Source: Polynucleobacter duraquae (GTDB lineage Bacteria; Pseudomonadota; Gammaproteobacteria; Burkholderiales; Burkholderiaceae). Taken from it: a stretch of DNA of 64,000 nucleotides. The position numbers were made by a program, and so were the translations under genes. Where the stretch lies: positions 992,001 through 1,056,000 of the forward strand of contig NZ_CP007501.1 of assembly GCF_000973625.1 (NCBI RefSeq). Reading direction: 5' to 3'. The notes under the pieces are model-generated. The model worked only from the letters and a program-made list of their open reading frames with translations, did no database searches and had not been told where the DNA came from. Below, piece by piece: positions 27,047-39,781 of this stretch (the first letter of the stretch is position 1; each line of letters begins with the position of its first letter).

Positions 27047-29632
27047 TTAAATTGTGACTGTATCAGCAACATCGCTAAATGACTTAATCTTGTCAAAGTT
27101 CATGTACTTATACACTTCACCAGCTTTAGCATTCAAGGATTCCACTTGCTCGAAATATTCTTGCGGAGTTGGTAGGCGACCCAAGAGTGCAGCTACGGCT
27201 GAGAGCTCTGCAGAAGCGAGGTAGACACGAGTATCAATACCTAAGCGATTTGGGAAGTTACGTGTCGAGGTAGAAACTGCTGTTGAACCTTTACGGATCT
27301 GCGCCTGATTACCCATACAGAGTGAGCAACCCGGAGTTTCCATGCGAGCACCAGTAGCCCCCAGAATGCCGTAATAACCTTCTTCAGTCAGAATCATCTG
27401 ATCCATCTTGGTTGGAGGCGCAACCCAAAGTCGGGTAGGCATATCTTTTTTACCCTGAAGAACCTGACCAGCAGCGCGGAAGTGGCCAATATTAGTCATG
27501 CATGAACCAATAAATACTTCATCGATTTTCTCGCCAGATACTTCAGATAAGAACTTCACATCATCCGGGTCGTTAGGACAGGCCAAGATAGGTTCTTTGA
27601 TATCACTCATATCAATTTCGATAATTTCAGCATAGTCAGCATCAGCATCGGCTTTGAGCAATTCAGGCTTAGCAATCCAAGCTTCCATTGCTTTAATACG
27701 ACGGCCTAAAGTACGTTTATCTTCGTAGCCATTGGCAATCATCCATTTCATTAAAGTGATGTTAGAGCGCATGTACTCGATGATTGGCTCTTTGCTTAAT
27801 TGAACGGCACAACCGCCGGCAGAACGTTCAGCCGAGGCATCTGATAATTCAAATGCTTGCTCAACCTTCAGGTCAGGCAAGCCTTCAATTTCCAAAATGC
27901 GGCCAGAGAAAATGTTTTTCTTACCTTGCTTCTCAACTGTTAATAAGCCTTTTTTGATCGCATACAAAGGAATTGCATTGACCATATCGCGCAAAGTAAT
28001 GCCAGGTTGCATCTTGCCTTTAAAGCGGATCAATACAGACTCAGGCATATCCAATGGCATTACGCCAGTGGCGGCAGCAAAAGCAACTAAGCCAGAGCCT
28101 GCAGGGAAAGAGATCCCGATAGGAAAACGAGTATGGCTATCGCCACCAGTTCCACAAGTATCTGGCATGAGTAAACGATTTAACCAGCTGTGAATCACAC
28201 CATCACCTGGGCGCAATGAAACGCCACCACGGTTGGTCATAAATGCTGGTAATTCATGGTGAGTACGAATGTCTACTGGTTTTGGATAAGCAGAGGTATG
28301 ACAGAAAGACTGCATGACTAAATCTGCGGAGAAGCCTAAGCAAGCAAGGTCTTTTAATTCATCGCGGGTCATTGGACCAGTGGTGTCTTGCGAACCTACG
28401 GTAGTCATGTGCGGCTCACAATAAGTACCTGGACGTACGCCTTGACCTTCTGGTAATCCACAAGCGCGACCAACCATCTTCTGCGCCAAGGTGAAACCCT
28501 TCTTATTATCAGGCGGGCTAACCGGAATACGGAATTCTGTAGACGCTGGTAAGCCTAAGACTGCACGCGCTTTAGCTGTGAGGCCACGGCCAACGATCAA
28601 AGGAATTCGCCCACCTGCACGAACTTCATCCAAGATGACTGGTGACTTCAGCGAGAAAGAAGCAATTTCTTTACCGTTTTTAAAGGCTTTACCTTCGTAT
28701 GGACGTAATTCAATTTCATCACCCATATTCATATCAGAAACATCCAGCTCAACGGGCAATGCACCAGCATCTTCCATCGTATTAAAGAAGATCGGGGCAA
28801 TCTTTGCGCCTAAACAAACACCACCAAAGCGCTTGTTTGGAACAAACGGAATATCTTGACCTGTCCACCACAACACAGAATTCGTTGCGGATTTACGCGA
28901 AGATCCTGTACCCACGACGTCTCCAACATAGGCAATTTGATTACCTTTTTTCTGGAGAGCTTCAATTTGTTTCATTGGTCCACGCACACCAACCTCATCT
29001 GGCTCAATACCTGGACGTGGGTTCTTCAACATAATGGTTGCATGCAATGGAATATCTGGACGGCTCCATGCGTCAGGCGCAGGGGACAGATCGTCAGTAT
29101 TGGTTTCACCAGTCACTTTAAATACGGTGAGCATCATGCTCTCTGGAACAGCCGGCCGGCTTGTAAACCATTCAGCATCAGCCCAACTTTGCATGACTGC
29201 CTTAGCGTGAGCATTCCCTTTTTCCGCCAATTCCTGAACATCATGGAAATAGTCAAACATCAATAAGGTCTTTTTCAATGCTGCTGCTGCACTGGCTGCA
29301 CACTCAGCATCTGATAACAATTCAACCAAAGGTTTAATGTTGTAACCACCCAGCATGGTGCCCAAAAGTTCGGTTGCCTTAATGCGTGAAATCAATGGGG
29401 ATTTCTCTGTTCCCTTGGCAATAGCATCTAAAAACTCGGCCTTCACTTTAGCCGCTTCATCCACTCCAGCAGGTACGCGATTGGTGATGAGCTCTACTAA
29501 TTCCGTCTCTTTACCCTTCGGAGGATTTTTAAGCAAACCCACTAATTCAGCAGTTTGATCTTTAGTTAGGGGGAGGGCTGGAATTCCAAGGGCTGCGCGT
29601 TCGGCAACTTGAGCGTTGTAGGCTTCTAGCAT
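27047..29632 (-). CDS. acnB: Aconitate hydratase B AcnB
   Basis: The main TCA-cycle aconitase, converting citrate to isocitrate; it also processes 2-methylcitrate in some bacteria. It has 861 residues (E. coli AcnB 865) with the B-type order: an N-terminal HEAT-like domain 4 with [20 protein letters not shown], the swivel domain, then the Fe-S catalytic part. Cluster ligands lie in [11 protein letters not shown] and in the C-terminal [11 protein letters not shown] (CxxC). A 14-bp palindrome at 29719-29732 lies in its promoter region, suggesting transcriptional control. It is monocistronic. Confidence 0.97.
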   Translation of the reverse strand: MLEAYNAQVAERAALGIPALPLTKDQTAELVGLLKNPPKGKETELVELITNRVPAGVDEAAKVKAEFLDAIAKGTEKSPLISRIKATELLGTMLGGYNIKPLVELLSDAECAASAAAALKKTLLMFDYFHDVQELAEKGNAHAKAVMQSWADAEWFTSRPAVPESMMLTVFKVTGETNTDDLSPAPDAWSRPDIPLHATIMLKNPRPGIEPDEVGVRGPMKQIEALQKKGNQIAYVGDVVGTGSSRKSATNSVLWWTGQDIPFVPNKRFGGVCLGAKIAPIFFNTMEDAGALPVELDVSDMNMGDEIELRPYEGKAFKNGKEIASFSLKSPVILDEVRAGGRIPLIVGRGLTAKARAVLGLPASTEFRIPVSPPDNKKGFTLAQKMVGRACGLPEGQGVRPGTYCEPHMTTVGSQDTTGPMTRDELKDLACLGFSADLVMQSFCHTSAYPKPVDIRTHHELPAFMTNRGGVSLRPGDGVIHSWLNRLLMPDTCGTGGDSHTRFPIGISFPAGSGLVAFAAATGVMPLDMPESVLIRFKGKMQPGITLRDMVNAIPLYAIKKGLLTVEKQGKKNIFSGRILEIEGLPDLKVEQAFELSDASAERSAGGCAVQLSKEPIIEYMRSNITLMKWMIANGYEDKRTLGRRIKAMEAWIAKPELLKADADADYAEIIEIDMSDIKEPILACPNDPDDVKFLSEVSGEKIDEVFIGSCMTNIGHFRAAGQVLQGKKDMPTRLWVAPPTKMDQMILTEEGYYGILGATGARMETPGCSLCMGNQAQIRKGSTAVSTSTRNFPNRLGIDTRVYLASAELSAVAALLGRLPTPQEYFEQVESLNAKAGEVYKYMNFDKIKSFSDVADTVTI

Positions 29633-29718
29633 TGTGTTTCCTATTGGGTAAGAGTTATCAACAGTAAATCTAAGCAGGGTGTGCCCCCTTTAGTACTCTA
29701 TTCTAATTCCAAATTCAT

Positions 29719-29732
29719 GTCTTATATAAGAC
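29719..29732. promoter_or_regulatory. 14-bp palindromic operator candidate at the acnB promoter
   Basis: GTCTTATATAAGAC is a perfect palindrome. On the minus strand a TAGAAT -10 candidate lies at 29705-29700. Seventeen bases further upstream, the -35 position (29723-29728) falls in the middle of the palindrome, so a bound dimer would block or contact polymerase. The palindrome shape suits a GntR-type regulator, but none is identified in the window. Confidence 0.5.
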
Positions 29733-29963
29733 TTAATTATCAAAAATATCCTTAATTGCTTAAAATTTAGGCAATCACAAACTAATTTTCTGTTTACGCA
29801 GCCAATTTCAAGTTATTTAAGGGAGTGGTGAGGAATTAACTTTCTAAGAATCGATTCAGTAGGCTGTAAATCGTTTCACATTGCAAAAAACGCAAGTCTA
29901 AATATTGAATGTTTACTGATTGCTTGTGCTCAAGCCGTGTAGGTGCTGAGCATGACCTGAATT

Positions 29964-29992
29964 TTTAATCGTTCAGTCGCTATCGTTATAAT
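29964..29992 (+). promoter_or_regulatory. Probable sigma-70 promoter of pyrG
   Basis: TTTAAT (29964-29969), a 17-base spacer, and a perfect TATAAT (29987-29992). A start around 29999 would leave a leader of about 20 bases before the pyrG ATG at 30018. Confidence 0.55.
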
Positions 29993-30014
29993 TACTTTTT
30001 CCAACAGAGCTTAA

Positions 30015-31679
<1,665 letters not shown>

Positions 31680-31688
31680 GAGAAATAC

Positions 31689-32552
31689 ATGAGTGCATTT
31701 AAGTTATGTGGTTTTGATGTTGGCTTAGACCATCGCTTCTTTTTGATTGCAGGTCCTTGCGTCATTGAGTCTGAGCAATCCGCCTTAGATATTGCAGGTG
31801 AGCTTAAAGAGATTACTGCTGCGCTTGGTATTCCATTTATCTACAAGTCTTCCTTTGATAAAGCCAATCGCTCTTCCGGAACTTCTTTTCGGGGCTTGGG
31901 TATAGAAAAGGGTCTTGAGATTCTGGCTCGAGTGAAGAGTGAGATTGGTGTGCCGGTATTAACTGACATCCACGACATCAGTGAAATTGCGCCGGTATCG
32001 AAAGTAGTCGATGTACTTCAAACGCCAGCTTTCTTGTGCAGACAAACGGATTTCATTCGAGCTTGCGCCCAAAGTGGTAAGCCAGTCAATTTCAAGAAGG
32101 GACAATTTTTATCCCCTCATGAAATGCTCAACGTGATTGATAAAGCACGCGTTGCTGCAGCCGAGGCCAATATTCCAGATCAGTTTATGGTTTGCGAGCG
32201 TGGCGCTTCATTTGGCTACAACAACTTAGTTTCTGACATGCGTAGTTTGGCTATTTTGCGAGAAGCAAATGCACCAGTTGTATTTGATGCGACTCATTCA
32301 GTTCAGCTTCCTGGTGGCCAAGGCAATGCCAGTGGTGGTCAACGTGAATTTGTTCCCGTACTAGCTCGCGCTGCTGTTGCGGTTGGTATCAGCGGTTTAT
32401 TTATGGAAACGCACCCAGATCCAGCTAAGGCACTTTCGGATGGTCCAAATGCTGTGCCTTTAAACCGTATGAAAGAATTGCTTGAGTCTTTGCTTGCGAT
32501 TGACTCCGTTGTGAAGAAGCCTGGATCATTTTTAGAAGACAGTTTTAAGTAA
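31689..32552 (+). CDS. kdsA: 3-deoxy-8-phosphooctulonate (KDO-8-P) synthase KdsA
   Basis: Condenses arabinose 5-phosphate and PEP to KDO-8-P for the lipopolysaccharide inner core. At 287 residues it has the normal size. Characteristic blocks are [10 protein letters not shown] near the N-terminus, [23 protein letters not shown], and [12 protein letters not shown]. It sits 9 bases after pyrG behind a weak RBS (AGGAGAAA), within the pyrG-kdsA-eno operon. It shows that the organism makes KDO-containing LPS. Confidence 0.96.
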   Translation: MSAFKLCGFDVGLDHRFFLIAGPCVIESEQSALDIAGELKEITAALGIPFIYKSSFDKANRSSGTSFRGLGIEKGLEILARVKSEIGVPVLTDIHDISEIAPVSKVVDVLQTPAFLCRQTDFIRACAQSGKPVNFKKGQFLSPHEMLNVIDKARVAAAEANIPDQFMVCERGASFGYNNLVSDMRSLAILREANAPVVFDATHSVQLPGGQGNASGGQREFVPVLARAAVAVGISGLFMETHPDPAKALSDGPNAVPLNRMKELLESLLAIDSVVKKPGSFLEDSFK

Positions 32553-32570
32553 TACCTCATATTCATTTAA

Positions 32571-33872
<1,302 letters not shown>

Positions 33873-33893
33873 ACACTAGTTAGCTTTTAGCCC

Positions 33894-34220
33894 ATGCGCC
33901 TTGTCATCTACTCGATGCTGCTATTGCTACTCGCAATACAGTACCCACTTTGGTTGGGCAAGGGTGGATGGCTGAAGGTATACGAGATGGAGAAGCAGCT
34001 TGAGTTGCAGCAGGCTAAAAATAGTCTACTAAGCTTGCGTAATGCCAAGCTCACTGGCGACGTTAAAGATTTAAAAGAGGGTAGTCGCGCGATCGAGGAG
34101 CGAGCTCGTGTTGAGCACGGCATGCTGAAAGAAGGAGAATTCTTTGTACAAATTCTGCCTTCTGAAAAATCTACCTCCAATGTCGCTGATGGCGTAAAGT
34201 CATCAACAACCAAGCAGTAA
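33894..34220 (+). CDS. ftsB: Cell division protein FtsB
   Basis: A small bitopic divisome protein (108 residues) that links FtsQ, FtsL and later division proteins. One transmembrane segment at residues 3-20 ([18 protein letters not shown]) is followed by a coiled coil ([20 protein letters not shown]) and the family motif [17 protein letters not shown]. The C-terminus is a Ser/Thr-rich tail. It is behind eno, as is usual in beta- and gammaproteobacteria, and converges on hslO without a visible terminator. Confidence 0.92.
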   Translation: MRLVIYSMLLLLLAIQYPLWLGKGGWLKVYEMEKQLELQQAKNSLLSLRNAKLTGDVKDLKEGSRAIEERARVEHGMLKEGEFFVQILPSEKSTSNVADGVKSSTTKQ

Positions 34221-34237
34221 CTAAGCCATCAAATCGC

Positions 34238-35203
34238 TTAATGCCCGCTAGATGGTGGTCTCGTAGCATCTGCCAATAAATCTGTTTTAAAGACTTGCCT
34301 ACAATCAACCGCATCAAAGCGATAGGCTTTAGCGCAAAAATCGCATTCAGTTTCTACCGCACCTTGCTCTGCAAGAATACTTTCAACCTCCTCTTCGCCC
34401 AGCATTCTTAAAATATCCGCCACCTTAGCGCGTGAACAGCGGCAGCTAAAGCGAACAGGGCGAGGCGGGAAACTTCGAACACCGCTTTCGGTTGACTCCT
34501 CTAAAAAGAGGCGGCGAAGGATGGTGTCCGGCGAAAGTGTTAGCAATTCTTCATTAGTAATCGTTTCACCCAGGGTCTGAATTCTGGTCCAACCTTCAGC
34601 TGCAAGTTGAGGATCAAGATGAGCATGACCTCCCGAATCCGGCAATCGCTGCAATAGCAATCCGCCAACATGGGTGTCATTCGATGCCAGCCAAATGCGG
34701 GTATCTAATTGCTCTGAGTTTTGCATGTACAGAGCAATAGCTTCGGCAGTGCTGGTAACAGGCTTAATAACGGTGCCACGATGCTCTTGAAGGGCGACGA
34801 TGCCTTGGTAGGGTGGTTGACCAGGTTGACGGTCAGATGGGTCCAGGGTGATTACTAGACGCCCAGAATTGTCGGCATCTAGTAGCTCACCGAGGGTGGC
34901 ATTAGGATCAATGCTGGCAGGGTCTACAGATAGCTTTACAGTAGCTCGCATGGTTAAATCGGACTTGCACTCCACCACAAGAAGCTGAATAGGGCCTTTA
35001 CTTTGTGCCTGAATAATCAAAGTACCATCAAATTTAAGGCTGGCACTCAACAGGGTCGCTGCACCCACAAAATCACCCAGGATTCGCCTGACTACAGGAG
35101 GATCATTACGACGCTCTAATACAGCCTGCCAGGCGGTACTAATGGAAACAATTTCCCCACGCACCGGGGCGCCATCACACATAAATACAAGTAATTCGTT
35201 CAT
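34238..35203 (-). CDS. hslO: Redox-regulated chaperone Hsp33
   Basis: Cytoplasmic holdase activated by oxidation. I chose ATG 35203 (321 residues, starting NELLVFMCDG); the open frame reaches 35242 but that adds an unconserved stretch. The C-terminal zinc/redox switch is intact: CRC in FSCRCSRAK and CDFC in ETECDFCAKAYRF, the CxC and CxxC pair. The N-terminal fold carries [13 protein letters not shown]. It is divergent from gltX, about 77 bases apart. Confidence 0.95.
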   Translation of the reverse strand: MNELLVFMCDGAPVRGEIVSISTAWQAVLERRNDPPVVRRILGDFVGAATLLSASLKFDGTLIIQAQSKGPIQLLVVECKSDLTMRATVKLSVDPASIDPNATLGELLDADNSGRLVITLDPSDRQPGQPPYQGIVALQEHRGTVIKPVTSTAEAIALYMQNSEQLDTRIWLASNDTHVGGLLLQRLPDSGGHAHLDPQLAAEGWTRIQTLGETITNEELLTLSPDTILRRLFLEESTESGVRSFPPRPVRFSCRCSRAKVADILRMLGEEEVESILAEQGAVETECDFCAKAYRFDAVDCRQVFKTDLLADATRPPSSGH

Positions 35204-35280
35204 AAGTGAAAGTATCCACTTTTTTGATGATCGGAGTGCCAAATCATCAAATCTAAAGCCGACCTGAGATAATGCTGTTT

Positions 35281-36675
35281 ATGCATATAAGAACACGCTT
35301 CGCCCCCAGTCCAACGGGCTTCATTCACTTGGGCAACCTTCGCAGTGCTTTATATCCTTGGGCCTTTGCTCGCCATAACCAGGGTGACTTTATTTTGCGC
35401 ATCGAAGATACCGATGTGGAGCGCTCCACACAGGAAGCTGTCGACGTCATTATTGAGGGCATGGCATGGCTTGGCCTCGATTTAGACGAAGGCCCAATTT
35501 ATCAAATGCAGCGTATTGATCGATATCGTGCGGTTGTAAAGCAAATGCTCGATGCTGGCCTGGCTTATCCTTGCTACATGAGCGAAGCAGAATTGAATAA
35601 GCTGCGTGACCAACAAATGGCTAATAAAGAAAAGCCACGCTACAACGGCCAATGGCGTCCTGAGTCGGGTAAAACTCTGCCGGCGATACCGGAAGGTGTT
35701 TTGCCAGTGATTCGCTTCAAGAATCCCATTGGCGGATCTGTGATTTGGGAAGATGCGGTTAAGGGCAAGATCGAAATCAGTAATGATGAGTTAGATGATT
35801 TGGTGATTGCCCGTCCCGATGGCACGCCAACCTATAACTTCTGCGTTGTAGTGGATGACCTCGACATGAATATCACCCATGTGATTCGTGGTGATGACCA
35901 TGTTAACAACACGCCACGCCAAATCAACATCATGAAGGCGCTCGGTGGTACACCACCAGTGTATGCCCATTTACCAACGGTCTTAAACGACTCTGGTGAA
36001 AAAATGAGTAAGCGTAATGGCGCCATGAGTGTGCGTGACTATCAAAAGGCGGGTTACTTACCTGAAGCTATTCTGAATTACCTAGCAAGACTAGGTTGGT
36101 CACATGGTGATGCAGAGATTTTTACTAAAGAGCAGTTCGTCAATTGGTTTGACTTAGGCAGTCTTGGTCGATCACCGGCACAACATAATCCCGAAAAACT
36201 TCTCTGGCTAAATCATCAATATATTCAAAATGCAGATCCGGCGGATTTGGCAGAAGCGACTAAACCATTTGCACATGAACTTGGCATCGATACAGAAAAT
36301 GGTCCGGACTTTGTGCAAGTCGTTGCACTACTAAAGGATCGTGCTAATACGCTGATTGAAATTGCGGAAGGTGCCAAGCTGTTCTATTTACCGGCACCCG
36401 TTCATAGCAGTGAGGAAATTGCAGAAAATATTCCAGCTGAAATTATTCCTGCCCTAAAGGATTTGATTGAAGCGATTCAATCTGCTGAGCATACAAAAGC
36501 GGCTTATGGGGCAGCCTTTAAAGAAGTACTAGCTAAGCATCAGATCAAAATGCCAGCATTAGCAATGCCTGTGCGTTACGCTTTATTTGCAACTACACAG
36601 ACGCCAGCCATTGACTCCGTCTTGCTAGTAATAGGTAAGAATGAGGCGGTAGCAAGGCTTTCTAAGGTGGTCTAA
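35281..36675 (+). CDS. gltX: Glutamyl-tRNA synthetase GltX
   Basis: Charges tRNA-Glu in the cytoplasm. I chose ATG 35281 (464 residues; [15 protein letters not shown] at the start, the HIGH-class motif being HLGN); an ATG at 35272 adds three residues and is also possible. The KMSKR motif is present ([11 protein letters not shown]), typical of the class Ic family. Length is normal. A tRNA-Glu gene lies shortly downstream (36873), within a tRNA cluster with its own promoter. Confidence 0.96.
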   Translation: MHIRTRFAPSPTGFIHLGNLRSALYPWAFARHNQGDFILRIEDTDVERSTQEAVDVIIEGMAWLGLDLDEGPIYQMQRIDRYRAVVKQMLDAGLAYPCYMSEAELNKLRDQQMANKEKPRYNGQWRPESGKTLPAIPEGVLPVIRFKNPIGGSVIWEDAVKGKIEISNDELDDLVIARPDGTPTYNFCVVVDDLDMNITHVIRGDDHVNNTPRQINIMKALGGTPPVYAHLPTVLNDSGEKMSKRNGAMSVRDYQKAGYLPEAILNYLARLGWSHGDAEIFTKEQFVNWFDLGSLGRSPAQHNPEKLLWLNHQYIQNADPADLAEATKPFAHELGIDTENGPDFVQVVALLKDRANTLIEIAEGAKLFYLPAPVHSSEEIAENIPAEIIPALKDLIEAIQSAEHTKAAYGAAFKEVLAKHQIKMPALAMPVRYALFATTQTPAIDSVLLVIGKNEAVARLSKVV

Positions 36676-36683
36676 ACCAGAAC

Positions 36684-36713
36684 TTGCCTCCTCCTACAAA
36701 AATAGGATAAAAT
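36684..36713 (+). promoter_or_regulatory. Probable promoter of the tRNA-Ala/Glu/Asp cluster
   Basis: TTGCCT (36684-36689), an 18-base gap, and TAAAAT (36708-36713). It lies about 44 bases before the first tRNA. Confidence 0.45.
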
Positions 36714-36756
36714 CTTGGATTGTTTTGAGTGTCTTGTAGAGTTTTAACGAGATTAC

Positions 36757-36832
<76 letters not shown>

Positions 36833-36872
36833 AGCATTTAGAATGGCAGCATTAGTTTTAGTAGTAGTCCAG

Positions 36873-36948
36873 GTCCCCATCGTCTAGAGGCCTAGGACAT
36901 CACCCTTTCACGGTGAGTACGGGGGTTCGAATCCCCCTGGGGACGCCA
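36873..36948 (+). tRNA. tRNA-Glu (anticodon TTC)
   Basis: Complete cloverleaf with acceptor GTCCCCA/TGGGGAC, anticodon loop CTTTCAC (anticodon TTC) and T-arm GGTTCGAATCC; CCA encoded at 36946-36948. Downstream of gltX, whose product charges it. Confidence 0.97.
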
Positions 36949-37004
36949 AAATTTTGGCTAGTTGTGAGCAGTAAGAAGTGACACAAGTAGCAATCGATGT
37001 AATT

Positions 37005-37081
37005 GGAGCGGTAGTTCAGTTGGTTAGAATATCGGCCTGTCACGCCGAGGGTCGCGGGTTCGAGTCCCGTCCGCTCCGCCA
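37005..37081 (+). tRNA. tRNA-Asp (anticodon GTC)
   Basis: Complete cloverleaf with acceptor GGAGCGG/CCGCTCC, anticodon loop CTGTCAC (anticodon GTC) and T-arm GGTTCGAGTCC; CCA encoded at 37079-37081. Last tRNA of the cluster, followed by a terminator. Confidence 0.97.
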
Positions 37082-37092
37082 AGTAAGTTTAG

Positions 37093-37118
37093 AAAGCCCC
37101 TGCATAAGGGGCTTTTTT
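37093..37118 (+). terminator. Intrinsic terminator after the tRNA cluster
   Basis: AAAGCCCC and GGGGCTTT form an 8-bp stem with a 7-base loop (TGCATAA), followed by a T run. It closes the tRNA-Ala/Glu/Asp transcript and may also serve the convergent peptidase gene. Confidence 0.9.
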
Positions 37119-37137
37119 CATTTCTACTTCATCTTTC

Positions 37138-37962
37138 TTAAAGCTTTTTCATGGGCGGAGGTTTTGGTGCCGCTTTATACAAAGGTTCTACTGCAGGCAT
37201 GAGCGAAGTGAGTTGTTCTATTCGGGTTTCACCAGAAGGGTGGGTGGACAAGAACTCTGGAGAACTTTTACCTTTGGTTGCCTTCAACATTTTTTGCCAA
37301 ACACTAATTGCGCCTATGGGGTTGTATCCCGCTCTTGCTGCAAGCTCCAATCCAATTGCATCTGCTTCAGATTCATTCTCTCTAGAGTTTGGCAAAATAA
37401 TTGCGTATTGGGCAACCTGGTTTGCAGCGCTCACCGCGGAACCATAAGGACCAGCTACAGCCATAGCAATATTTACCAATACGTTTTGCGCTGTCGCTTG
37501 GGATACACGCTCCCGACCATGCTCTCTTAAGGCATGAGCGATTTCATGCCCCATAATGGCTGCAATTTCATCATCATTTAAATTCAGTTGCTCAATAATT
37601 CCGGTGTAGAAAGTGATCTTTCCACCGGGAGCACAAGTGGCATTCAGAATAGGAGCATCAATCAGGGTGAGCCGCCAATCCCATTGCTTGGTGTCATCTC
37701 GAAATGCCTCAGTCTGTGGGATCAACCTATTGGCAATGAACTTTAATCGCTCATAGGTAGGCCCAGAAGTAACGAGTATATTTTTCTCTTTTGCCTTTTG
37801 ATTCTGCTCGTTATAACTTACCGCAGAGATACGATTAACTTCTTCTGACGAAGCCATCATGAATTGAGATCGGTTAACGCCAACAGCTCCCGAGCGAGTT
37901 GTGTTGGCGCACGCTGATAGTAAAACGACAAATGCAAGGATCAGATAGATGCGAATACTCAA
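37138..37962 (-). CDS. M48-family metallopeptidase lipoprotein
   Basis: A 274-residue predicted lipoprotein zinc protease. The lipobox ends at Cys18 (VVLLSAC). The active site is HEIAHALREH (HExxH) and the third ligand is in NESEADAIGLELA. It resembles the E. coli LoiP/YcaL group, envelope proteases that help outer-membrane protein quality control. It has no TPR domain, unlike BepA. It follows the next exported protein gene on the same strand after 34 bases, suggesting an operon. Confidence 0.88.
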   Translation of the reverse strand: MSIRIYLILAFVVLLSACANTTRSGAVGVNRSQFMMASSEEVNRISAVSYNEQNQKAKEKNILVTSGPTYERLKFIANRLIPQTEAFRDDTKQWDWRLTLIDAPILNATCAPGGKITFYTGIIEQLNLNDDEIAAIMGHEIAHALREHGRERVSQATAQNVLVNIAMAVAGPYGSAVSAANQVAQYAIILPNSRENESEADAIGLELAARAGYNPIGAISVWQKMLKATKGKSSPEFLSTHPSGETRIEQLTSLMPAVEPLYKAAPKPPPMKKL

Positions 37963-37996
37963 ATTAAATCCTTGCTGTCAATGCATACTTTTTAAA

Positions 37997-38593
37997 TTAC
38001 TTCTTCTTTGGAGGTGTAATCGATGCAGCCATCGCATCAAAGTAAATCACTCGTACCTGTTCACCAACATTGACATCCGCTAGCAGCTGCGGGTTCTTAA
38101 CGGTAACAACAGTAACTTTGCCACTTGGGCCTTTAACTGAGACCAACTTCTTAGGGCGATCAACAGCAATGATGTCAGCAATAATGGTTGTGGTGTTTGT
38201 GATGGTGCGTGTTGGTTTTTCACCAGGCTTTGAAGTTACCTCAGATGCAGTTTCCACTTTGCTGCGAATACCATCGCTCTTGGTCTTAATCAGCTCGATT
38301 GCAACAGCAAGTTCATAGGTCACATTGAGTCGGTCACCTACTTTTATCTGATCAAAACTCTTGATTTCAGGGCCAGCAATAAACTTGGATTCACCATCAT
38401 TATTTTTGAAGAAAATCGTGCGTGTTTTCTTATCAATCTTCGTAACAGTACCTTCGTACAATTGGAAAATATTGTCAGTAACAACTGCGTCCACCACTAC
38501 AGCATTTGCAGCTGGCGCCTGTGCCATTACTAATGCTGGGGTAGTTAATAATGTGGCGGCTACAAGAGTAATCTGAGCGAATTTCATTTTCAT
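37997..38593 (-). CDS. Exported protein of unknown function with two tandem related modules
   Basis: I do not recognise a named family. I chose ATG 38593 because AAGGAAAG lies just upstream (198 residues); the open frame extends to 38620. A signal peptide spans about residues 1-25 (VAATLLTTPALVMAQ), so the product is periplasmic. The mature part shows two similar segments of about 50 residues: one from GTVTKIDKKTRTIFFKN to KVGDRLNVTY, and one from ADIIAVDRPKKLVSVKG to NVGEQVRVIY. Between them lies a polar linker rich in Ser, Thr and Lys. This looks like a duplicated small beta-barrel domain. It is upstream of the M48 lipoprotein gene. Confidence 0.8.
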   Translation of the reverse strand: MKMKFAQITLVAATLLTTPALVMAQAPAANAVVVDAVVTDNIFQLYEGTVTKIDKKTRTIFFKNNDGESKFIAGPEIKSFDQIKVGDRLNVTYELAVAIELIKTKSDGIRSKVETASEVTSKPGEKPTRTITNTTTIIADIIAVDRPKKLVSVKGPSGKVTVVTVKNPQLLADVNVGEQVRVIYFDAMAASITPPKKK

Positions 38594-38712
38594 AACTTTC
38601 CTTGATTTTAAGTATTTCAATATCGATATTAGCGTATTTCAGTTGCAAAATTCTGTTAGCAAGCACACAGATGAGTGGGGTAATTAATTAGATAAATAGT
38701 GAGCGATTGACC

Positions 38713-39654
38713 CTATGTACTAATCGAGTCGCTTGGGAGTGCTTGAGCCTCAAGTTGCTCCCACCAGTTACCAGAAAAATGGCATTGCAACCAGTCGATA
38801 CACTTACTTACCTTGCCCGGGACCAAACGAGGCGATGAAAATACAGCGTGAATTTCTTGGGAGGGCAGGCTCCATTCAGTCAGTATGGGCTGTAAGGTGC
38901 CCTTATTGATAGAGTGATAAGCGACATACCAAGGGATGGTGGCCAAGCCCATGTTCCCGATGGTTGCTGCCAGCAGAGCGGATAGGTTATTTGAGTAGAG
39001 TGGGCCCTTAACGGGTATTGAGACGGTCTCGCCATCACCCCCACTAAAGTGCCAGCGGTGATTATCTTGAACTGAGCTATAGATTAAGGCCTGATGTGCA
39101 GTCAAATCCTCTGGATGATTAGGAGTGCCGTGCTGTTTTAAGTACTCTGGACTGGCTACTAAAACCCATGGATTTAAACCCAAATAGCGCGAACCCAAAG
39201 AGGAGTCTGCGAGGCGACCCATACGAATCGCAAGATCAACACCACTCTCCACTAAATTGACATATTGATCCTCAAGATTCAGATGCACCTCTAGTTTTGG
39301 GTTTTGACTCATAAATTGGAGCACCAGTGGAGTCAGAATACGTCGACCAAAGGCAACTGAAGAGCTAATCGTCAATTTACCCTGCGTCTCGCCTTGGAGT
39401 AAGGCGGCCAGATTGTCTGCTTCCTCAAGCTCTCTTGAAATGATCTTGCACTTTTCATAGTAGATCGCACCAATTTCCGTTGGGGTGACCCCCCTTGTGC
39501 TGCGATGCAATAAAAGGGAGCCGAGACGCTTTTCTAAAAAAGCAATGTGTTTGGTTGCTGTAGGCTGAGTAATGCCTAGGCTGGCTGCAGCCTTGCTAAA
39601 TGAGCCGGTTTCTACGACTCGGACAAAAAGGGCAATTCCCTGAATTCGATCCAT
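38713..39654 (-). CDS. LysR-family transcriptional regulator, probable regulator of the glyoxylate operon
   Basis: A 313-residue LTTR with an N-terminal helix-turn-helix (GSFSKAAASLGITQPTATKH, residues about 17-36) and a C-terminal effector-binding domain (about 90-300). It is divergent from gcl, and the gap holds a perfect inverted repeat at 39681-39703 with the LTTR T-N11-A shape, so it most likely controls gcl-hyi-glxR. The effector is unknown; glyoxylate or a related acid would fit. The N-terminal start matches the family (DRIQGIALFVRVVETG). Confidence 0.9.
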   Translation of the reverse strand: MDRIQGIALFVRVVETGSFSKAAASLGITQPTATKHIAFLEKRLGSLLLHRSTRGVTPTEIGAIYYEKCKIISRELEEADNLAALLQGETQGKLTISSSVAFGRRILTPLVLQFMSQNPKLEVHLNLEDQYVNLVESGVDLAIRMGRLADSSLGSRYLGLNPWVLVASPEYLKQHGTPNHPEDLTAHQALIYSSVQDNHRWHFSGGDGETVSIPVKGPLYSNNLSALLAATIGNMGLATIPWYVAYHSINKGTLQPILTEWSLPSQEIHAVFSSPRLVPGKVSKCIDWLQCHFSGNWWEQLEAQALPSDSIST

Positions 39655-39680
39655 AAATCAATTTTAACTGCATTTTGTAT

Positions 39681-39703
39681 AGCTATTCCATTTTGGAATA
39701 GCT
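39681..39703. promoter_or_regulatory. LysR operator candidate in the lysR-gcl divergent promoter
   Basis: AGCTATTCCA and TGGAATAGCT are perfect 10-bp arms separated by TTT. The core TTCCATTTTGGAA fits the T-N11-A LysR box. It is 27 bases from the LysR gene start and about 79 bases before the gcl ATG. Confidence 0.7.
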
Positions 39704-39781
39704 CATATGATGGTGGATGGCATTCTCATTTCATCGTTAAGTGTTGATGATGTATCCATTCTTAACAGCAAAGGAAACATC

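Noticed and set aside
28491..28859. Long open frames antisense to acnB (also 27897-28193 and 28856-29266)
   Set aside because: They mirror the codon pattern of acnB, have no recognisable domain and no RBS.
36900..37082. Minus-strand frame resembling a frequently annotated small protein (AERTGLEPATLGVTG)
   Set aside because: It is antisense to tRNA-Asp and tRNA-Glu; this sequence is a well-known annotation artefact.
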